A stretch of DNA of 64,000 nucleotides from Scleroderma bovista (lineage: Eukaryota > Basidiomycota > Agaricomycetes > Boletales > Sclerodermataceae). The position numbers and the translations under genes are program-made. The notes under the pieces are model-generated. The model saw nothing but the letters and a program-made list of their open reading frames with translations. It was not told the origin of the DNA and made no database searches. The stretch is from positions 151,025 to 215,024 of the forward strand of contig JAYMGJ010000321.1 of NCBI GenBank assembly GCA_037178675.1. Direction: 5' to 3'. The stretch's first letter is position 1. Every line of letters starts with the position of its first letter. Shown in pieces: positions 58,819 to 64,000 of the stretch.

Positions 58819-61502
58819 CCTATATTGAATGATCCTTATGCGAAGGATAAGCATGACGGACCCTCATCATAGCCATCTATCGCACAAGAAGACTATCCTG
58901 ATGCAAGAGATGAATGCCAATGCTGACAGTCATCCCTCGCACAAGAACCACCAAGAAGCAGAAGAAACTGAAGGAATAACATCAATTATGGTATGAGAAA
59001 GGAATGCACACATCTGCAGTCCAACTCCTATACCAGAATGATCAAAGAAGCTGAAGAATTGATGGAGAAATGAAGGAGAAAGAGAAGAAATGATTTTTAG
59101 CACCCAAATGTCATTTTTAGGCGCCCAGTGCCAGCATTCCGATATTTTGAATAGCTCCATCGTTTCTGAAGCTATCAGGCACGTGACTATACTGTCAGAG
59201 AGCCTAGAACATGGTCTATCTGCCTGTCAAGTTCCGACGCAAATCCGTTCATTTCCCACGGAGATATTCCCCCCGCAATCCAGACATTTGCTTCATTGCT
59301 CACTATGGAGTCTGTATTTTCTCTGGATCATTTCTCCACTATTTCTGCAGATCTCCACTATGTCCTGCTCTTAGGACAGCCTCTCCCAGAGTTCCTGTGC
59401 ACTGCCTGGCACATATCTTCCCAGCCTGCTCCCTCAGTCCCTCTTGTTCTCAGTCAGCGTGTTCTCCTTGTCAGTCCTGTGTCAAGGACGTACTTTGGTC
59501 ATCTTAGGTCTATTGTCAAGCTTGAAAAGTCATCTCTGGTCATCTCTGTGTCCCCTGAGCCCTGAGCCTATGGTCCCTTCCTCCCAGATACTTTCCATGT
59601 CCATCTTCCTCTGTTGTTCGTCTCGCTTCCCTGGATGCATCAAATTCAATACTCTATCTGCTTCCCTACTTTCAGACGATGTCCCCCAGCACCATGACAG
59701 TTATGCCCCCACTTTATAGTGCTATTAGGAAGAAGAACCCTCTCTCATTCTTTCCCACAAGAGAGCTCGTCAAGGGAGCCCATGGTTGCGCTTCAGCGGC
59801 GCTAGAACACATGCACTATACCTTAGTGTATGCTGACCCCCCAAAAGACCTCTGGACCCCTGGTACCCTTCTTGTGGCTGTTTTGTCTCAGATCAATCCC
59901 CCTATTTATCTCAGATCTTCCCCATTGTTGTCCCATCAAATTCCTGATGGTACACAGCCCCCCATCAAACTTCTTAGGCTGTGCATCAATGACTCCTTCT
60001 GCTGTGCAGTGACTCATCCCTTGCTTACTGATGCTCTCTTGTCATCAGTATTACTCTATCCCTTTTGCATTTTTGGTATATTACTCAGCTGATGACTCAC
60101 TCCCTTACCAATCAATCTTGTCATGCAGCTTACTCATTCCTTTACTCAGCAGCTTATTCATGCTCCCTATGCCTACTCATTCCTACTTATCCCTTGCTTA
60201 CTGATTGCTTACAAACCCCTTACAAAGCTCTTACCAATCCCTTACCAATCCTTGACAAATTCTGCTTACTCCCTTCTCTTTTTGTACTTTAATGCTGTGC
60301 CCCCCCATGTATTTAAACCCCTGGGCTCAGCCCAGTGATAAGAGACCCAATTGCACGAAATTATCCCTCTCTCAGACTCTCTCAATCAGTATCCCTTCAG
60401 TCCTTGTAGGCTTCAGTGAAGGTCTAAAGCCTCAATATTGTCAAGTTTATCCAAGTTATTCAAGATCTATTCTTTTTACTAGGCTCAAGTGGAGTCTAGG
60501 CTTCATACCAGTCAATCTTCCTCACATCTGGACATCAGAGGCATCTCTGCCCCTTTGCTGAACCAACCTCTAGGTGTAGTATCACTACTTCAGTCTCTGT
60601 CAGCCCAATCCCTGCTTTGACACTTCCTAGGCTTTAGGAAGAGTCCAGACCCCTATCCCCATTGTCATCTATTGCTCCTGTACCCCAGGAGTATCCTGCA
60701 TCATCGTCTGCATCACCCTGTTGGTGTAGATCCCCTTCCCCCCTCCTCAGCACATCCTCTCTGGACACTGCAGAGGTAAACCACCACTCACACATTTTTG
60801 TAGTCCTTTGTTGGTGTTGTGTTTGGGTTATTACTTTGACCCAAATCCACACTTTGACTCACAGCGGATGTGTTCAGTAAGGCAAAGGCCTCTGAACTTC
60901 CCCTGCATTGTGAGTACGATCTGAAGATCGACCTTGAAGAAGGTACCTCTCCACCTTTGGGAACTCTCTACTCACTATCTCTGGTTGAGCTCTCCACTCT
61001 CTGAACTTTCATCAACGAGAATCTTAATACAGGTTTCATCTGTCCTACTGCTTCTTCCCATGCTGCTCCAGTCCTCTTCGTAAAGAAAAAGGATGGCTCA
61101 CTCCACCTCTGCGTTGACTTCTGAGGCCTCAACAAAATTACTAAAAAGGATCCCTATCCACTCCCCCTTATCTCTGATCTACTAGACTCACCTAGCCGTG
61201 CTAAGATCTACTCAAAGATTGACCTCTGGCATGCATATCATCTAGTCCGGATTGCTCCAGGCTGTAATGGACCATGACTTTTTGTCTTATCTAATCTGTG
61301 ATTAGATGACACCCTAACTTATCGGACCTGTATGCAACCTGGTTACAACCTGTACGCAGCCTGTATACAACCTGGAACACTGTATGTAGCCTAGTCCCTT
61401 GCCTCATGTGTGTCTTGTGGTAGCCATACCTACACCCTTGATGTCATACCACTACCTACATACATGCTGTAGTCTCATGTATACCTCATGCATGCTCTCA
61501 AC

Positions 61503-62685
61503 TTTTTTTTTTTTTTCAAATCCTTGTTTATGGTCCTCAGGGCAAAGCCCTATGGTAGACCTGCCCATCCGTCGAGCCACAGGACAGTAGGTAACTAAGG
61601 TTGAAAACTGTAATATCAAGATGGGGCGTGAGCCCTCAAAGTCCAAATGAAAGGTCATCTGGTGTTGTTGGAGAACAAGGGGTAAAAGGCCAAAGAGCCT
61701 ACGTGGGGTGAGAAGGTAATGAAGGTAAACGGACAATGGCTACCATGGATGAAGCAGAAGGACTATCAGAGACATAAAGATTACCATTAGAGTCGAAACC
61801 TAAGGATTTCCTGACACAACCGTTAGCGAATTCAACTAGAAGGGACCTGGTAACATTGTCCGGTAAGGTGGAAGTGGATATGGGGATCACAGAGGAGTTG
61901 ATTTGCTTGATGAAGTTGGGGCATTGAGGGTGGTCAATGACCTGCTGTAGCCATGGATGGCCAGGGTGGGCAGTTCCCTCCTCTGCAGAGCATTCAGATG
62001 AGGTGGGGGAGGGGGGGGTGGGTGAGTGGGCTGGTACCAAAGAGGTGGCCAGCAGCTGAGAGGGGGGGTTAGAAGAAGCCTCATGTTTGGAACAGAAGGC
62101 TTCAAATTCACGACGCAGGGCCGCTAACTCCGCACGGAGTTCCACAACGGTTGCACTGGGGGGAGGGGGGGTGCAACCAGGCTGGGTTCTGACTGCAAAA
62201 GCAGAGGCAGAGGGAGGGGGCACCGATCAGGCCTGCTGAGCACGGAGGTGCATCAGCATGTTGTTTTGGTAGAGTTGGACATAGCCCCGAAGGACTTTTC
62301 CAGTCTCTGGGTGGAGGGCCTGGGTGGTTAACTGGGACTTGAAAGAGTGGAAGATGGAGACAAGCCACTGGATGGCTTTTGGGCTGTCCTTTCTGCAAAC
62401 TATCAGGATGGTGGGGACGGGGAAGGATTTGCCAGCGCTGGGGCCAGCCTTGGTCGTCCAGGACCAGGTCTGTGGGTGGGCAGCAAGGTGTCGGAGAACA
62501 GAGCGGGGGACAGCAGGAGGAGCGAAGCGGGCTCGAAAGGTACCTTTGGGAAAGGCATGGTAGACCTTTCCTATCTCAGAGAGGAGGATGGGGCAGGGTT
62601 CAAGTGACGAGCACTGGTGTTTGGGTGGGGGGGAGGGCTTTCCCAAAGGGGAAGGTGGTGGTAACTGGTCAAGAGGCATGTTTTC
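61503..62685 (-). mobile_element. poly(A)-tailed retroposon with a single-ORF relic
   Basis: Minus-strand element with its poly(A) tail at 61503-61515 (a T13 run on this strand) and the 10-bp target duplication TGCTCTCAAC at 61493-61502 and 62686-62695. This is how LINE machinery inserts. It carries one long minus-strand frame but no reverse transcriptase, so it is non-autonomous or a retrocopied gene. Confidence 0.8.
61699..62679 (-). pseudogene. retroposon ORF, coiled-coil protein with one TGA
   Basis: About 326 codons from MPLDQLPPPSPLGKPSPPPK. After AFPKGTFRARFAPPAVPRSV and ILIVCRKDSPKAIQWLVSIF, a TGA at 62227-62229 (former CGA fits) interrupts QQA-SVPPPS. A Leu/Glu coiled coil ATVVELRAELAALRREFEAF, Pro/Ser linker and C-terminal SLVEFANGCVRKSLGFDS-like region (LLVEFANGCVRKSLGFDSNG) follow. 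The layout of basic domain, coiled coil and tail recalls LINE ORF1 proteins, but I cannot assign it to a named family. Confidence 0.5.
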
Positions 62686-62940
62686 TGCTCTCAACATTAC
62701 TTAGTAGTCCATACATACATACACCAGCCCAGGGTTGTGCCTGGTGTCTGTAGGGCGGCTCCCGTTCAAGAGCGGTTTGTACCTGCAAGGAGATTGAGCC
62801 ATAGTTACTAGTAGTTCCTCCGTCTGTGGAGAGGTAGACCCAGAATCTGCAGCCACTAGCCACTTGAGTTCTGCATAGCTGTGCTCATGCCCTGACCCAG
62901 CCATAGTGACAGGTGAACAGACCCTGTGCTTAGTTTAGTG

Positions 62941-63279
62941 GAACACCTGTGGGGACTTAGTACATAGCACCCCTACGATTACCTTCACGATACAGCCTCC
63001 ATACAAGTACACTCCCGAGTCAAGGAACTCCTTGACAGTCACCTATTCTACCATTCCTGCTGCTGCCCATGCCCATTTTCACAATGAGCAGTGTCAGTAT
63101 CAGGCTCGTCTAGCCTATACTCGTTACTGTGCTGCTGTACATGAAATACACTACTTCTTGGACAGGTCTCAAAACCCCCTGTTCCCAGTCCCTCCTGAAC
63201 CTGACCTCCCTCTGGCACGCTGATGAACTTTCCGGCATACACATCTTAATCCTGTCTGCCCCCATTCAGCACTCTAACT
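62941..63279. other. leader before gag
   Basis: A 63-codon frame (MTVTYSTIPAAAHAHFHNEQ) is present at 63032-63223 but no domain was recognised. This is presumably the 5' untranslated part of the retroelement. Confidence 0.35.
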
Positions 63280-64000
63280 ATGGCAACACTTGCTGAACAA
63301 CTTGCTAACCTGGGCCAGTTAATGAATGACTTGGCTCAGGCACAGATAGACACCCACAATGTGCTGCAGCAGTTGGGTGCTGCTGTTCCTCCTGCTGGGC
63401 CTGCCCCTCCCAGCCACAAGAAGGTTGTCTCTGACCCTGGGAAGTATGATGGATCACCCCAAGGGTTTAGGGAGTGGTGGTCCAAAATGAAGATGTTTAT
63501 GTTTGTTGGTGTTGGGATTGCCAATGGTAGCTTGCCAACTACCAGAGATGTAACAGCAACAGTCCTCTCGCATCTTGAGGGACCCAAGGCAGGTCGATGG
63601 GCCCAGGTCCAGATTGACCATTATCTAGGAGGGGTTGCTTACCCAACCTGGCCTGAACTTCAAGCACAGGTTGAAGGCATGTTTTTGCCAGGTAACAATA
63701 CTGAGTGGGCCAAGGCACAACTGTTGCGCCTCCGCCAGGGCCCAAAACAACGAATTGATGACTTCCTCACATCATTTGAGGCACTCAAGATCGAAAGTCA
63801 CTGTGAGGATGGCCATGCAAGGGACTTGCTCGAAAGAGCAGTCCAAAGGAATGTTTTACAGCAGGTGTACCTGCAAGGGCACGCATGAGACACCTATGTT
63901 ACCTTATGCGCATCAGTCAGAGCCATCAGAAGGAGTCAGGAGCTATTCCTGATTAATACTCAGCCAACTACCTGTTTCTTCCAACAGGGTAGCTTCTCTT
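63280..64000 (+). pseudogene. retroelement gag (capsid), continues past the window
   Basis: Begins MATLAEQLANLGQLMNDLAQ. The capsid core is KYDGSPQGFREWWSKMKMFM, RWAQVQIDHYLGGVAYPTWP and RLRQGPKQRIDDFLTSFEAL, the usual retrotransposon gag shape. A TGA at 63886-63888 interrupts QGHA-DTYVTLCASVRAIRRS; CGA would restore it. The zinc knuckle and pol would lie to the right of base 64000. Confidence 0.8.

Larger units (their letters stand above)
57205..60861 (+). mobile_element. 2.2-kb LTR-like element, copy 2, carrying a hAT insertion
   Basis: Inserted in the gypsy pol relic with CAGTG (57200-57204) and CAGCG (60862-60866) as a probable 5-bp duplication with one change. Without the 1,562-bp hAT element and its 8-bp duplication it is about 2.09 kb. 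It parallels copy 1 (42837-45072) in reverse order, e.g. GGTTTGGTACAGTGAACATG, ATCCTTATGCGAAGGATAAG and TTCAGTGAAGGTCTAAAGCC. It ends ACTTTGACTCA. No gene was recognised; the reading frames near 59100-60300 are leftovers. Confidence 0.7.
56340..61262 (+). pseudogene. Ty3/gypsy pol relic: protease and start of reverse transcriptase, split
   Basis: The left piece 56340-57204 has an aspartic-protease site LRVLVDSGSMHCFVDTKYAL (D-S-G), then after a frame shift TFYLTLLDAECKIVLGHNWL and later FVCACKLEGSTKYQLQLHPS, ending LDIVPPEYHDYA. The right piece 60862-61262 continues [20 protein letters not shown] and runs into the reverse transcriptase: [40 protein letters not shown] and [18 protein letters not shown]. 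The catalytic YxDD part is absent because a new LTR begins at 61263. In-frame TGAs lie at 61002-61004 and 61122-61124, and several Arg codons are changed to Cys, His or Trp. Confidence 0.85.
61263..62940 (+). mobile_element. 5' LTR and leader of a gypsy-type retroelement
   Basis: The LTR starts TGTAATGGACCATGAC directly after RT codons IAPG and shares TTATCTAATCTG-GATTAGAT with the solo LTR at 54648. It is split by a poly(A) retroposon (61503-62685). The right LTR end was not fixed; the segment up to about 62940 looks like LTR or leader. The gag at 63280 most likely belongs to this element. Confidence 0.55.

Overview
The window looks like the nuclear genome of a basidiomycete fungus, probably an Agaricomycete (Boletales-like is a guess). 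The evidence is: many introns of about 45-60 nt with GTRNGT donors and CTNAC-type branch sites; fungal-only families (HET, FunK1, DUF6532); and KDZ and Plavaka DNA transposons, which are typical of mushroom genomes. No bacterial operons, rRNA, tRNA or CRISPR features were seen.

Left part, about 1-23.2 kb, is a compact gene-rich block of conserved housekeeping genes. In order: MRE11 (-, runs off the left edge), an SLC35-type nucleotide-sugar transporter (+), Hikeshi/OPI10 (+), mitochondrial HMG-CoA lyase (+), the splicing factor CWC22 (-), tRNA-dihydrouridine synthase DUS3 (+), a HET-domain protein (+), an LYR-motif protein (-), alanine aminotransferase (-), the U3 snoRNP protein RRP9 (+) and an RBR-type ubiquitin ligase (-). 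Two decayed segmental duplications are hidden here. The HET gene lies between two copies of the DUS3/LYR 3'-3' junction. A broken second copy of the ALT/RRP9 5'-5' junction lies at 23.7-24.1 kb.

Middle part, 24-35 kb, is a transition zone. It holds a small secreted ten-cysteine protein assembled here from three exons, two tandem repeats, a long many-exon basidiomycete gene of unknown function, an array of intron-like 82-bp units just upstream of that gene, a perfect 23-bp-arm palindrome, and duplicated exon-intron units.

Right part, 35-64 kb, is a nest of transposable elements. A nearly intact KDZ transposase with a C-terminal Ulp1-like protease lies tail to tail with a small ORF. After an inverted minisatellite come a gypsy gag fragment split by a 2.2-kb LTR-like element, a DUF6532 gene split by two solo LTRs, a FunK1 kinase relic, a Plavaka transposase split by a solo LTR, and a gypsy pol fragment split by a second copy of the 2.2-kb element. 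That second copy itself carries a 1.56-kb hAT-type non-autonomous element with an exact 8-bp target duplication. The gypsy RT is then cut by another LTR retroelement whose LTR holds a poly(A) retroposon; the gag of that retroelement runs off the right edge.

In almost every TE-like reading frame the internal stops are TGA where an arginine CGA is expected, so CpG C-to-T decay appears to be the main inactivating process. Excising each of three solo LTRs with one target-site copy rejoins the host frame exactly, so those insertions came late.
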